A stretch of DNA of 64,000 nucleotides from the NCBI RefSeq assembly GCF_000715075.1, contig NC_134101.1, forward strand, positions 28,140,822-28,204,821, given 5' to 3'. A program made the translations under genes and the position numbers. Of this stretch, positions 10,271 to 22,265 are shown in pieces (the stretch's first letter is position 1; each line of letters opens with the position of its first letter). The notes below the pieces were generated by a model. It was not told the DNA's origin. It was given only the letters and a program-made list of their open reading frames with translations, and did not search any database. This DNA is from Nicotiana tabacum (taxonomy: Eukaryota > Streptophyta > Magnoliopsida > Solanales > Solanaceae).

Positions 10271-13200
10271 TGTAACGACCCGACTTGTCATTTTGAGAAT
10301 CTACGTTCCGTTCAGTGACTTAAGGTCCCGAGCAGATTTGCAATGTGTATTATGACTTGCGTGTATGGTCGAGTTTGGTTTTCAGATGATACAGGATTAA
10401 ATTGAAAGAACAATTCTCATTTTTAAAGCTTAAATGAAAAGAGTTAAGCAGAGTTTGACTTTTGAGTAAACGACCCCGGAATAGAGTTTTGATGATTCCA
10501 ACAGTTCCGTATGGTTATTTTGGACTTAGGAGCATTTCCGAAATTTTATTTGGAAGTCCGTAGTTAATTTAGGTTTAAAATAGCTAAAATAGAAATTTAA
10601 GTTTGGAAGTTTGACCAGGGAGTTACATATTTTGGTTCTCGTTGCATTTGGCCGTATGCCTAATTGATCTTTTACTATCTTATTTTCTTTTCAATTAGTT
10701 AGGTGGGTTCATTTTGACTCTTAAAAGTTTTCATTATATAATTAAAAAAAAAGCTCATGAATTTTGTCACTTTCTGTAAGGAATTACTCTTCACGTACGC
10801 TCTTCTAGAATAGGATTTCCATATTCAATTTTCTTGGCATCACTCTGGAAACCTCACCTCGACATCTCACGTGACTCACAAAAATCACTGATAATACACA
10901 ATCAAGTAGCATTTGGAGAAACAGAGAGGGGAAAAGGAAAAACAATTGCTCATCTTCTCCATTAGGCAAAATTTTCTCCATCTATGCAAAACTCCACCAA
11001 AATTTTAGTTCTTTTCACAGACTTTTAACATGGAAACTACATAATTCCATCACCTCTATTCAACCAATATTTGGACCACAAATTAACAAAATCTTCTCCC
11101 GTGAACTTTCCTTGACTGCAACACCACCCTTTCTCTATTTTTAAAGCTCCCCCACCACCGTCCTTTATCATTTTCTTTGTCAAAATTATCAGTGAATTAG
11201 AAATCAGAAATGGGTTGAATATTAAGGGTAAATTTCGGGCTAGATCTCTAGATTTGAAATCCAACCGAAGTTGCCGTTAGGGTGGGTATAGTTTGAGTGC
11301 TATGGTCTGCGGTATCGGTCCAGATTTGAAACGCAATTGAGGTGTTGTTGTCAGATTTGGTTTCTAATTCATCTCTGGGTAACGTTGTTACTGTATAAAG
11401 AGGTTCTTTCTTAATTAAAATCTGGAGAAAACTTTGCTACACAAAAGATTCGGGACGTTTGGAGACCAATTCACGAGGCAAGGGTATAACGGAGTAAGAA
11501 TTTACATGGCTTTGAGGTAAGTATCTTGCCTAACCTTGAGTGGGAGAATTACCCCATAGGCATCGAGTCTTATGTGCCATTTATGAAATATAAAAAATCG
11601 TGTACACGAGGTGACGAGTATGTACTCGGGCTTATATGTGCAAATTTTATTGGGTTAAAGTCTTAGGCATTATTGTGTAGTAAATTGGATAATTGTTGGT
11701 ATTTATTAAATCATCTATTTGTCATGCCTCAATCCTTGTTTGTTGAATTTATTTTTATATGACAATTTGATGTGAGTATTACTTGAATATTTATGTAAAT
11801 TCCATGAGTTTGTTGATTTGATATTTCCTGAAAATAATTATATTATGAATTTTTCCATCTGCAAATAATTAATGAACTAAGTTTAAATTGAGGCGTTAAT
11901 ACAATTATCAAGAATTTGGATTAATGAATGTGTTGCCCTATACTGAGTATTTTCTATCTTTGTTGATTTTTTTTGAGGTTTTATATACGTTGTGTGGAGC
12001 TTTGGGCTATTTTTGAGAAATTTATTGATTTTACTATATCATTGGAATTGATTGTGGTTGTTGGGCAAATTGTGATAGAAATTGATTGTGTTGTGTTGTC
12101 GTGATAATATCTCGTGTAAATTGTTGTGTGATTTGAGTTGTTATTATGAGGATATAAGGGTGACATTTCACTGTTGATATTATGTGGGTATAAGGGTGAC
12201 ATTTCACCGTGATTATGTGTGTTGGGATATTGTTTGGGCGGAGTGAGAATGGTGGCTATTATACGGAGCGATAAGGATGGCTGTAGGAGCGATAATGGTG
12301 GCTATTGATATTGTCAGGGCGGAGGGATAAGGGAGGTTATTATAAGAGTGATAAGGGTGGCTATAGGAGAGATAAGAGTGGCCATTGTCAGGGATGATAC
12401 GTGATGATGTGGAGTTATTGTGTTGGTAATTTTTATGTGATGATGTGGGGTTATTGCGTTGGTAATTTTCATGTGATGTTGTGCTTTTCCTTGTGTTTAT
12501 TTTTATATCTTGTGCAATTTGTCTTGTTGTTGGTAAATTGATAATAGTCTAATCTATGTTGAAATTGGGAGCCTATAGCTATTGCCGGGTAGATTATGAA
12601 ATGAAATGTGGGCACGAGGCGCCGTGAGTAAATAATGATGATATTGACATGTGAACTGTCCGTGCAGTTGTGATATGAAATGGGGGGCACGAGGTGCCGT
12701 GGGTAAATGATGATGATATTGGCACGTAAGTTGTCCGTGTTGTGTATATCACCGGTTGATTATTGTTGCCATCATTGTTATTTGTTTTCTATTATTTTTG
12801 TATACTATATTGCACAAGTTATTAGACTAGTGAGTGTCTTGACTGTACCTCGTCACTAATACACAGATGTTAGTCTTGATACTTACTGGGTACTGACCGT
12901 GGTGTACTCATACTACACTTCTGCACATTTTTTTGCAGAGCCAGGTATTGGAGCTATCGGAGTCGGACAGAGTTAAATTGTGATCGCAAGGATTTAAGGT
13001 AGAGCTGCTTGGTCGTCGCAGTCCCTTGAAGTCTTTTCATTCTATTGTACTGTTAATTATTAATCAAACAGTATTGAGTATTCGATCTTTGAGATCATTT
13101 CATGTATTCAGTTAGAGTTCGTGACTCAGTATTACCAGTCTTGGGAGGTTGTTTTATTTGTAATTATTTCCTGTGTTGGTTTTTATAAAAAAAAATGGCT

Positions 13201-13310
13201 TAAATTATTATAAAATCGGCTTACCTAGTCTTAGAGACTAAGTGCCATCACGAAGCCTGTGGCGGGATTTTGGGTCGTGAAAAGTTGGTATCAAAGCTCT
13301 AAGTTCATTG
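10271..13310 (+). mobile_element. Element H: complete LTR plus primer site, rest of element lost
   Basis: A plus-strand gypsy LTR from TGTAACGACCCG (10271) to GGGTCGTGAAA (13282), about 3.0 kb. It is followed by AGTTGGTATCAAAGC (primer site at 13286-13297) and about 13 further leader bases, then a direct join to the host LTR. There is no second LTR and no target duplication. About 25 bp of the surrounding A LTR is also missing relative to 2330-2358. This is therefore a 5' LTR stub left by a deletion, not a classic solo LTR. It is present only in the right LTR of A, so it arrived after A inserted. Confidence 0.82.
11517..12938 (+). other. Intron-like interval in H LTR
   Basis: A 5' splice-like GAG/GTAAGT at 11514-11522, an AGGTGACGAG motif at about 11611, H-specific tandem repeats (GATAAGGGTGGCTAT units about 12240-12390; a 68 bp unit twice at 12605-12740), TACTGGGTAC at about 12885, GTACTCATACTACAC and a T-rich tract before TTTGCAG at 12938. 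The order is the same in the other LTRs of the window. Confidence 0.5.
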
Positions 13311-13954
13311 TCACGAACGCGTAAGAGGAAACCAGAACAAATACACCAGCAGTCTTCAGCCATCAAGCCAAATCCAAAAATGATCTGCCAACCATCTGAA
13401 ACTCACCCGAGGCCTCTGGGACCTCAACCAAACATACCATCAAGTCCCAAAACACGACACGAACTTAGTCGAACCCTCAAATAACCTCAAACAATATCAA
13501 AAATACGAATTACACATGTATTCAAGCCTAATGAACATTGAAAATTTCAAATTCTACAAACGACGTCAAAACCTATCAAATCTAGTCCGATTGACCTCAA
13601 ATTTTGCACACAAGTCACACTTTTCAAAATTCCAACTTTCGCCATGTCAAGCCTAATTCTACTACGGACCTCCAAATCACAATCCGGATGCGCCCCTAAG
13701 TCCAAAATCACCTAACGTAGCTAACGGAACCATCAAAATTTAAATCCGAGGTTATTTACACATAAGTCAATATCCGGTCAACTTTTCCAACTTAAGCTTT
13801 CCATTATGAGACTAAGTGTCTCAATTTATTCTAAAATCTCTTCGGACCCAAACCAACTAACCCGATAAGTCATATAACAGCTATAAAGCACAAATAGAGC
13901 AGTAAATGGGGGAACAAGGCTACAACTCTCGTAACGACCGAATGGGTCGTTACA

Positions 13955-15081
13955 AAATCTCTCTCTAGGTAGCTCCAAAATCGCCCTAAGAAGTGAAATA
14001 AATGAACAAAAAATGACCTAAGTCCGAAATAAATGGACCTCACTGCCTCCAGGACTTTCGCATTTGTGGTGCAAGGGCCGCATCTGCGGAAGGTTCATTG
14101 CAGATGCGGTCCTCTCTTGGCTGGCCTAAATCAGCACATGCGGAAGAATGGCCCGCTTCTGCGAGCCCGCTCATGCTACGCGAGAGACGCACTTACGCCC
14201 TGCCTCGCTTCAACGGTCCCTTGACCGCTTCTGCGGTCGCGCATCTGCGCCCACCGCATCCGCATCTACGATTCCTGGGCTGCCTAAGTTGGGCCACTTC
14301 TGCGGCTGCTGGCTCGCTTCTGCGAGCTCGCACCTGCGGTTGGCCCTCCAGAGGTGCGATTGCACCAAAAGCTGGATGCTTCACCTGATCACCCAAGGCC
14401 AAACGACTTCCTCGCATCGACTGAATGGCATCCGGGGCCCCCGAGGCCCCGTCCAAACATACCAAGAAGTTGGTAAACATAAAACGGACCCACTCGCAAC
14501 CTCGAAACGCAGAAAACAATATTAAAACAAGGAATCGCAACCCAAAATCAATAGGATCAACTTATGAACTTCAAATTCCTCCAACTTACTTCGAACGCGC
14601 CGGTTCATACTTAAACTACTCGGAATGGAACTAAATTTTGCGTGCAAGTCTTAAATCACCATATACAACTATTCTCAGGCTCGGAATTACAAACGAACCT
14701 TGATAACACCAAAACCTACTCCAAACCAAATTCAAAGAACTTGTAAACCTTCAATAAGCCAACTTTCAACATTAAGCGCTGAAATGCTCCCGGGTCATCC
14801 AAAACCCGATCTGAACATATGCCCAAGTTCTAAATCGCCATACGAACCTATTGGAACCGTCAAATCCTGGTTCCGAGGTGGTTTACTTAAAATGTTACCA
14901 AAGTCAAACTTAGCCTTTTAAAGCCAAACTAAGGAACCAAGTGTTCTGATTTCAACCTAAACCCTTCCAAAATCCCGAACTAACCATATCCGCAAGTTAT
15001 AAAATAGTAAAAGCACATACGTGGAGTATTATTTAGGGGAACAGGGATCTAGAAAGCAAAATAACCGGTCGGGTCGTTACA
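13955..15081 (-). repeat. 3' LTR of element B, portion right of element A
   Basis: Matches 21886-22976 of the right LTR of B. The remainder lies beyond the left edge of the window because element A is inserted here. It ends at 15081 with minus-strand TGTAACGACCCG beside the polypurine tract. A CG-dense block of the CTGCGG type occupies about 14070-14345; the ORFs across it are compositional artefacts. Confidence 0.92.
14070..14345. repeat. CG-dense word-repeat block (CTGCGG type), B left LTR
   Basis: Repeated words TTCTGCGG, CATCTGCGG and GCTTCTGCGAG in both orientations. It corresponds to 21980-22265 in the right LTR. Confidence 0.72.
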
Positions 15082-15601
15082 TTCTCCACTTCTTAAATAA
15101 ACGTTCGTCCTCGAATGGATCTAGAATCATACACGGAGTGCTGAATAGGTGTGGATATCTGCACCACATGTCCTCCTCGACCTCCCAAGTCGCCTCCTCG
15201 ACTGGTTGGCCCCTCCACTGAACGTTTACCATAGAAATCTTATTGGACCTCAGCTGGTGAACCTGTCTGTCAATAATGGCAACTGGCTCCTTCTCATAAC
15301 CCATGCTCTCATCTAGTTGAACCGTGGTGAAGTCTAACACATGCGACTTGTCGGCATGATACCTCCGGAGTATAGACACGTGGAAAATCGGATAAACTCC
15401 CGACAGACTGGGAGGCAAAGCAAGCTCATAAGCAACCTCCCCAACTTGTCTCAATACCTCAAATGGACCTATAAACTTGGGGCTCAACTTGCCCTTCTTC
15501 CCGAACCTTATGATTCCCTTCATCGGCGAGACTTTCAAAAGAACCTTCTCGCCCACCATAAATGATAAATCACGCGCCTTCTGATCCGCGTAACTCTTCT
15601 A
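15077..15601 (-). pseudogene. Element B pol: integrase C-terminus and chromodomain
   Basis: An open frame of 160 codons from [10 protein letters not shown] through [24 protein letters not shown]-like [24 protein letters not shown], and a complete chromodomain ([19 protein letters not shown], then RYPHLF). It ends FKKWRM and a stop whose bases come from the LTR (ATG TAA across the polypurine/LTR junction). This is the only chromodomain here with both Trp residues in one open frame. Upstream it is cut off from the integrase core by a stop at 15599-15601 (CAG>TAG type). Confidence 0.92.
15082..15093 (-). promoter_or_regulatory. Polypurine tract of element B
   Basis: The minus strand reads AGAAGTGGAGAA directly before the LTR. 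The pol frame runs through it, and its stop codon is formed by the first LTR bases. Confidence 0.82.
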
Positions 15602-16320
15602 TCTGGACTGTGCTGTAAGAAGTCGCTCCTGAATCAACTTTACCTTTTCCAATGCATCCTTCACTAAATCAGTACCATATAACTTAGCCTCGCAGGGCTC
15701 AAACCATCCGATGGGCGAACGACATCGCCGACCATATAAAGCCTCAAATGGAGCCATCTTGATGCTGGACTGATAACTGTTGTTGTAATAAAACTCAGCC
15801 CAAGGAAAGAATCGATCCCACTTCCCTTCAATGTCAATCACGCATGCTCTAAGCATATCCTCCAAGATCTGAACTGTCCGCTCCGACTTCCTGTCGGTCT
15901 GCGGATGAAAGGCTGTGCTGAGCACTACCCGGGTTTCCAACTCACTCTGTACTGCCCTCCAGAAATTCAAAGTAAATTGAGGGCCTCTATATGATATAAT
16001 AGAGAGAGGCACACCGTGCAACCAAACAATCTCCTGAATGTAAATCTGAGCCAACCTCTCTGAAGAATACGTGGTAACAACCGGAATGAAGTATGCTGAC
16101 TTGGTCAATCTGTCGACAATGACCCAAACCACATCAAACTTCTGCAAGGTCAGTGGCAACCCAACTATGAAGTCCATAGTAATGCGCTCCCATTTCCACT
16201 CAGGTATAGTCATCTGCTGAAGTAGGCCACCTGGCCTCTGATGATCGTACTTAACCTGATGGTAATTTAGGCACCTCGCTACATACTCAACTATGTCCTT
16301 CTTCATCCGGCGCCACTAAT
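15599..16320 (-). pseudogene. Element B pol: integrase core
   Basis: A 235-codon frame with MKKDIVEYVARCLNY (second zinc Cys changed to Tyr), WKWERITMDF (first Asp), WVIVDRLTKSAYF, SIISYRGPQF (Tyr in place of the second catalytic Asp), HPQTDRKSERT (Glu present), ILEDML, EFYYNNSYQSSIKMAPFEALYGRRC, and KVKLIQERL. It ends at a stop in QSR-stop-KSYAD. A TGG>TAG-type stop also separates it from the RNase H frame (HY-stop-WRRM). The substitution at the second catalytic position is shared with A and G. Confidence 0.92.
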
Positions 16321-17140
16321 AATGCTGCCTCAGGTCGCGATACATCTTCGTAGCACTTGGGTGAATAGAATATCGAGAACTATGTTCCTCCTCTAGAATC
16401 GTTTCCCTCAATCCATCAACATTAGGGACACATAGGCGACCCTGGAGTCGTAGAACACCATCCTCCCCGACAGTAACCACTTTAGCACCACCCTGTAGTA
16501 CCGTCTCTCCGAGAACCAATAAGTGTGGATCATCAAACTGACGAGCCTTGATTTGCTCGAATAGTGAAGACTGGGCGACAACGCATGAAAGAACTCGGCT
16601 GGGCTCTGAAATATCCAACCTCACAAGTCTGTTAGCCATGGATTGAAGGTCCAAAGATAGTGGCCTCTCCTCTGCAGAAATGAATACCAAACTGCACATA
16701 CTCTCCGCCTTTCTGCTCAAGGAATCCACAACTACATTAGCCTTGTCTCGATGATAAAGGATGGTAATATCATAATCTTTTAGTAATTCAAGCCACCTGC
16801 GTTGCCTCAAATTGAGATCCCTCTGCTTGAACAAATGCTGCAAGCTGCGATGATCGGTGTAAACCTTATAGGACACCCTATAAAGATAATGCCTCCAGAT
16901 CTTGAGAGCATGAACAATCGCGACCAACTCCAAATCATGTACATGGTAATTCTTCTCGTGGGGATTCAGTTGACGTGAAGCATATGCAATAACTCGCCCC
17001 TCCTGCATAAATACACAACCCAAACCAACGCGTGAAGAGTCACAATATACAGTATACATCCCTGAACGGGAAGGTAACACTAACACTGGTGCTGAAGTCA
17101 ATGTGGTCATGAGCTTCTAAAAGCTCGCCTCGCAATCATC
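16321..17140 (-). pseudogene. Element B pol: RNase H
   Basis: A 264-codon open frame. Motifs are [15 protein letters not shown] (first Asp present), [32 protein letters not shown] (Glu), [13 protein letters not shown] (Asp), [22 protein letters not shown], then the spacer to [10 protein letters not shown] and the integrase finger ([16 protein letters not shown] in the next frame). All three RNase H acidic residues I can place are present. Upstream a stop near 17118 separates it from the RT frame. Confidence 0.9.
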
Positions 17141-17146
17141 AGACCA

Positions 17147-17835
17147 TCAGAACGGAGCACCCTTCTGGGTCAATCTAGTCAAAGGTGCTGCAATAGATAA
17201 GAAGCCCTTCACAAACCGATGATAATAATCTGCTAACCCCAGGAAGCTCCTGATCTCAATCGCCATGGCATGACGAGGCCAACTCTGAACTACCTCGATC
17301 TTCTTAAAATCTACCTTAATACCCTCACTTGATACTATATTTCCCAAGAATACCATAGAATCTAACCAGAACTACACTTGGAGAACTTAGCATATAGCTT
17401 TTGTTCCCGCAAGGTCTGAAGCACCACTCTCAAATGCTTCTTGTGCTCCTCCATGCTACGTGAGTAGATCAAAATGTCACCAATGAAGACAATGACAAAC
17501 GAATCAATATATTGCCTGAACATGCGATTCATCAAATCCATAAACGTTGTCGAGACGTTAGTCAAACTGAAAGACATCACTAGAATCTCAGAATTACCAT
17601 ATCTTGTCCGGAAAGCCGCCTTCGAAACATCGAAATCTTGAATTTTCAGCTGATGGTACCCCGATCTCAAGTCTATCTTAGAGAACACCCTAACACCCTG
17701 CAACTGGTCAAACAAATCATCAATACGCGGCAACGGGTAATTGTTCTTAATGGTAACTTTGTTCAATTGGTGGTAACGATGCACATCCACATAGTCCCAT
17801 ATTTCTTCTTCACAAATAACACCGGTGCACCCCAA
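17147..17835 (-). pseudogene. Element B pol: reverse transcriptase, catalytic part
   Basis: Two open segments (17835-17362 and 17356-17147) carry [51 protein letters not shown], then the polymerase box. The box reads FIGDIL, with Gly replacing the first of the paired catalytic Asp, so this enzyme should be inactive. KLYAKFSKC follows, then a small frameshift, FLGNIVSSEGIKVD, and RSFLGLADYYHRFVKGF. The N-terminal fingers are in the preceding frame. Confidence 0.92.
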
Positions 17836-18570
17836 GGCGACACACTCGGTCTGACGAACACCTTTGCTAGCAACTCCTCAAGTTGTTCCTTCAACTCCTT
17901 CAACTCTTTTGGAGCCATGCGGTATGGTGGAATAGATATAGGCTGGGTACCTGGAGCCAAATCCATACAGAAATCGATATCACGATTGGGTGGCATGCCT
18001 GGAAGATAAGAAAGAAACACATCAGAGAACTCCCGGACTACAGGCACTGAATCAATCGCCGGAGTCTCTATAGTAGTATCCCAAACATAAGCTAGATAAG
18101 CCAAACAACCCTTCTCGACCATGTGTCGAGCCTTCAAAAAGGAGATAACCCGACTGGATGTACTGACAGACGAACCCTTCCACTCCAATCTAGGAAACTC
18201 TAGCATCGCTAAGGTAACGGTCTTGGCATGGCAATAAAGGATGGAGTGATATGGAGACAACCAATCCATGCCCAGGATGACCTCAAAGTCGGTCATATCG
18301 AGCAACAGAAGATCCGCTCGGGTCTCATAACCACATAAATTAACAATGCAGGACCGATAGATCCGATCTACAACAACAGAATTGCCCACTGGAGTGGACA
18401 CATAAACAGGAGTACCCAAGGACTCATGAGGAATTCCTACGAAATGAGCAAACAGAGATGAAACATATGAATATGTAGACCCTGGATCAAATAGTACCGA
18501 AGCATCCCTACCGTAAATAGAAATAATACCTTTGATCTCGGCATCTGAGGCTACTACATCTGGTCTGGCT
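17763..18570 (-). pseudogene. Element B pol: aspartic protease and RT N-terminus
   Basis: The protease active-site loop LFDPGSTYSY is intact at 18465-18494. It is followed by FAHFVGIPHESLGTPVYVSTPVG, DFEVILGMDWLSPYH and HAKTVTLAM. The linker PGMPPNRDIDF and the RT start [19 protein letters not shown] follow, after which the frame is lost (deletion/frameshift near 17770-17790). The frame is open upstream of the first Met at 18419. This is the best-preserved protease of the window, together with that of G. Confidence 0.9.
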
Positions 18571-19692
18571 GGGAAGGCATAGAATCTGGATGGAGCGCCT
18601 TCTGGCTGGCCTCCACCTCTAAGACGACCTCTACCTACCTGCCCTCCACCTCTGGGCGGTCGGACGACTGGTGGGGTAGCTGGTGCTTGTAATCATAGGA
18701 TGCTGACCCCGCTGCACTACCTTGCCCAGAAGCCTAGGGCAGAACCTCCGCACATGACTGAGATCCCCGTACTCGAAACAACCTCTCGGTACGGTGGACT
18801 GTTGACCTGAAGTCTGACCCTGATGGCCTTAATACCCAATGGAGGGTTCCTTAATAGCTGGTGGGCGGTAGGAACTCTCTGGCATGACGCTGAAATAAGG
18901 TCGCACTGGAGCACCCCAAGGAGGCGACGGTGCTGGATATATGGGCCTGCAAGACTGACCCCTCACGAACTGACCCTTGCCCCCAGTCGGGGCACCATTG
19001 AACTCTCTAGAATATCCAAACCGCTTATCCCTCGTCATCTGCTCTCGTCTCCGCTGACGGACACCCTCGATCCTCCGAGCTATCTCCACAACTAGCCCGT
19101 AAGAAGTCCCCATCTCCACTTCTAGAGCCATGGTAGCCTAGATACCAGAGTGCAACCCGACAACAAACCTCCGCACTCTCTCTGCATTGGTAGGAAGTAT
19201 CCTAAGTGCATGGTGAGACATCTCAGAAAATCTCGCCTCATAGTCGGTCACCGACATCTGGCCCTACTGAAGCTGCTCGAACAGAAACCACAACTCTTCC
19301 CTCTGAGAGGGTGGAATATATCTGTCCAAGAAGAGGCGTGTGAACTAATCCCAAGTCGTGGGAGGAGAACCTGCTGGTCTGCTAAGAAGATAGGACTGCC
19401 ACCATCTACGGGCCCTGACCTCCAGCTGAAAGGTGGTAAAGTCCACCCCGTGGAACTCCAATATCCTCATGTTGTGCAGTCTGTCCCTACACCGATCAAT
19501 AAAATCCTGGGGGCCCTCATGCCGCTCACCCACAAAGATAGGAGGATTTAGCCTAGTCCATCTGTCCAATAGCTTATGCGGATCGCCGGCCACAGCTGGT
19601 CTGGGCTTAGGTATAGCTGATGCAACTGGCTGAGCTCCGCCTTCGGGTAGTGCGCCCGGGGTCTTATGTACGGCAGCTGCATGCCGTGGAGC
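18571..19692 (-). pseudogene. Element B gag, core and zinc knuckle
   Basis: Open pieces read WTRLNPPIFVGERHEGPQDF, RARRWWQSYLL, TTWD-stop (19345), then LFLDRYIPPSQREE, RFSEMSHHAL, RRFVVGL, EIARRIEGVRQRRREQ. The last of these is in the 100-codon piece 19131-18829. The zinc knuckle near 18755-18800 reads CFEYGDLSHVRRFC: the second Cys is a Tyr, so zinc binding is probably lost. At least four in-frame TAG/TGA codons are present, several at expected Gln positions. Confidence 0.85.
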
Positions 19693-20034
19693 CTAAGCGG
19701 TAGGGGTCTGTCCTCCCCCTCCCGCCTCAGATGAAGCTAGGTCTGCTGGAAATAAACTAGCCTGAGTCATAGAATCTATGAACCGCAGCATACGGCCCAT
19801 GACCTGCTGGAATCCCGGTGCGGACATGAAATCCATTGGGGTTAGCTCTGCTGCAGGCACCTCACCCTGCTCCTCAATAATAGGATCCTCTACTGGATCC
19901 ACCAGTGGCATGACTGGAACAACTCTAGGACGCCCTCGTCCTCTACCATGATCTGGAGCCCTCCCTCGGCCTCTAGCAACAGGGGGAACATGTTCTCCAT
20001 GATCGGGTACATCTACCGCGCGCATTCTCACCAT
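19693..20034 (-). pseudogene. Element B gag N-terminus
   Basis: Starts MVRMRAVDVPDHG and has an RGRGR-type basic tract, then a helical segment (MDFMSAPGFQQVMGRMLRFIDSMTQ) that matches in position the MISTLAQ segment of D. It ends at a TAG (19693-19695) after QTPTA; the frame continues beyond it. Confidence 0.85.
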
Positions 20035-20140
20035 CCATGAGAAAATAAGAGAATGATACTTAGCACAACATCAATTGCGCGATAGGAGATAAAGAAAAGA
20101 GTAGTTTCCTAATACTCTATAGCTTCTCGAAGATAAGTAC

Positions 20141-20148
20141 GGACGTCT
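20141..20148. promoter_or_regulatory. Leader near-palindrome, element B
   Basis: The minus strand reads GGAGACGTCCGTACTTATC, one base off the perfect AGACGTCT of A, C and D, in the same block after the primer site. Confidence 0.5.
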
Positions 20149-20212
20149 CCGCACCGATCCGCAAGACTTTATTAGGCCTGCTCATAACTTGTGAGACCTA
20201 CATGAACCTAGT

Positions 20213-20224
20213 GCTCTGATACCA
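20213..20224 (-). promoter_or_regulatory. Primer binding site of element B (tRNA-iMet)
   Basis: Minus-strand TGGTATCAGAGC, three bases from the LTR end. Confidence 0.92.
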
Positions 20225-20659
20225 TATTGTCACGACCCAATTTCTCCTATAGGCCGTGATGGCACCCAACGTCGCCGCTAGGTAAGCCAACGGTGAACTA
20301 ACTACATGATTACTCTTTTTTAATAGGCTTCCAAGTAATTAAATTCCATTTATTAAAAGGTTGAAGAAGTAGAAAGTTTAGTAATTAAAACGGAAGCAAC
20401 TGAGTGCAATCATAGATATATAAATACTCCAAAACCATAAAGTCTACTAGAGTGTGTGTCAAGACCTGGCGTCACAAGTGTATGAGCACTAGTAGAATAT
20501 ACAAAACTCTAACTACCGTATGAAATAACAAAGGCAGAAAATAAGTACAAAAGAAAGGCTCTAGGTGTTGCAGAACGGCTCAGGAAGCAGCTCACCACTA
20601 GGCCACAGGGTATCGGGGATGCGCACCAGTGTGACCGCTAGATGCACCTGCCTCAGATG

Positions 20660-21457
20660 CTGCACGATTAGTACAGAAGTGTAGCGTGAGTACATAAACA
20701 ACATGTACCCAGTAAGTATCAAGTCTCGAAGAAATAGTGACGAGAGGTCGACATCGACACTTACTATAGGCTAACAGTAAAGAAATACAGATGTTCTAAA
20801 TAAGCATGGGTTATGTAAATAATAATAATAATAATAACTCAATAACAAGCAGGAAGTAAATAACTCTTTCACACATGGTAAGTCCCAAATAAATTTCTGT
20901 CTTATATAATTTTAGCCTCTCAAGCCAAGAAAAGATATCAAATATAAAATTACACTTCGAGTGTTATCACGCACGATTATGCCGAGGTCGTATGGCCCGA
21001 TCCAGAATAATGTGTACACTGCCGAGAGTCGAGCGGCATGAACCATTGATGTATCTATATACTACCGAGGCATTTGGCCCGCTCCACAAGAAGAGAGGAT
21101 ACTTTACAAACAACTGGTTTAAGAGCTAATACAAGGCTAATGCGCAAAGAAGCACAATTTCTATTAACGGTCAAGTAACCCGCCAAAACTCAAGTAAGTG
21201 AAGTTCGGTCCTTTACAATTCCTTTAACAAGTTCCAATATAATTTAGGCACTTTAATTAACAAGTAGGGTGTTAACATTACAAGTATTTCATGATTCAGG
21301 TCCTAAACTACCCGGATATAAGCATAATTAGTAGCTACGCACGGACTCTCATCACCTCGTTGCCTACGTAGCCACCCCCCTACCATTTAGAAGAAAATAG
21401 CAATTTAAACCACCTATGGGGTAAATTCCCTCTTACAAGGTTAGGCAAGAGACTTAC
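20660..21457 (-). other. Intron-like interval in B LTR
   Basis: On the minus strand: AAG/GTAAGTCTCTTGCCTAACCTTG at 21457, a CGAGGTGATGAGAG motif near 21350 followed by TCCGTGCGTAGC, family repeats (GCCGAGG...GGCCCGATCC units about 20980-21100), CTTACTGGGTAC, GTACTCACGCTACACTT, and CGTGCAG ending at 20660. The order is the same as in the plus-strand LTRs. Confidence 0.5.
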
Positions 21458-21979
21458 CTTGTCTCAACCCTCACTTTCCGGCCTCAAATTTACCCTAAAG
21501 CCTCCACTCGGTGCCGAACAATTCGAAACTAGTCAAATGCTGTATAAATTAATCAATATACGCTGAAAAGTTAATGATTTAGCTATTAGAGTAATTTTCC
21601 AACCGAAATTAAAAGATTCTTAAAATTTACCCCGGGCCCACGTGCCCGGATTCCGGAAATTTTGGAGAAAGTTGTTACCCATAAACTCATGAACTCAAAT
21701 ATGTAATTTTCACTCAATCCCATAACCATTTTTCGTTGGTAAATCTCATTTTTATCAAAACCTAGGCTTATTAAACTAAACCCATAATTTTCACAAATTT
21801 ACATGTTAAAATCTACCAATAATCTATGTATTTAACTTATATTGGATAGAAATTACTTACCTCAAATAGCTAGGTGGAAATCTCTCTCTTGGAAGCTCCA
21901 AAATCGCCTCAAGAAGTGAAATAAATGAACCAAAAATGACCTAAGTCCGAAATAAATGGACCTCACTGCCTCCAGGACT

Positions 21980-22265
21980 TTCGCATCTGTGGTCCAAGGG
22001 TCGCATCTGCGAAAGATTCATCGTAGATGCGGTTCTCTCTTAGCTGGCCTAAATCTGCATCTGCGGAAGAATGGCTTGCTTCTACGAGCCCACTCCTACC
22101 TCGCTTCTGCGGTCCCTTGACCGCTTCTGCGGTCGTGCATCTGCGCCCACCGTGTTCTCATCTGCAATTCTTGGGCTGCCTAAGCTGGGCCTCTCTTGTG
22201 GCTGCTGACTCGCTTCTACGAGCTCGCACCTACGGTTGGACCTCCATATGTGCGATTGCACCAGA
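21980..22265. repeat. CG-dense word-repeat block (CTGCGG type), B right LTR
   Basis: Repeats of CTTCTGCGG, CATCTGCGG and GCTTCTACGAG. It begins about 710 bp from the LTR 5' end, similar to the offset in D and G. Confidence 0.72.

Larger units (their letters stand above)
8019..13954 (-). repeat. 5' LTR of element A (interrupted by H)
   Basis: Begins (inner side) TGTCACGACCC beside the primer site and ends at 13954, where the minus strand starts TGTAACGACC. It matches the left LTR from 9057 onward. Excluding the H insertion it is about 2.9 kb. It holds one copy of the GCGGCGTGCAGCCCGATCC word (near 8942), a CG-dense block (9960-10250), and a 5' splice-like site that has decayed (GAGATAAGT near 9433; intact in the left LTR). 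The base run AAATC at 13955-13959 is the probable target duplication; its partner is outside the window. Confidence 0.9.
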
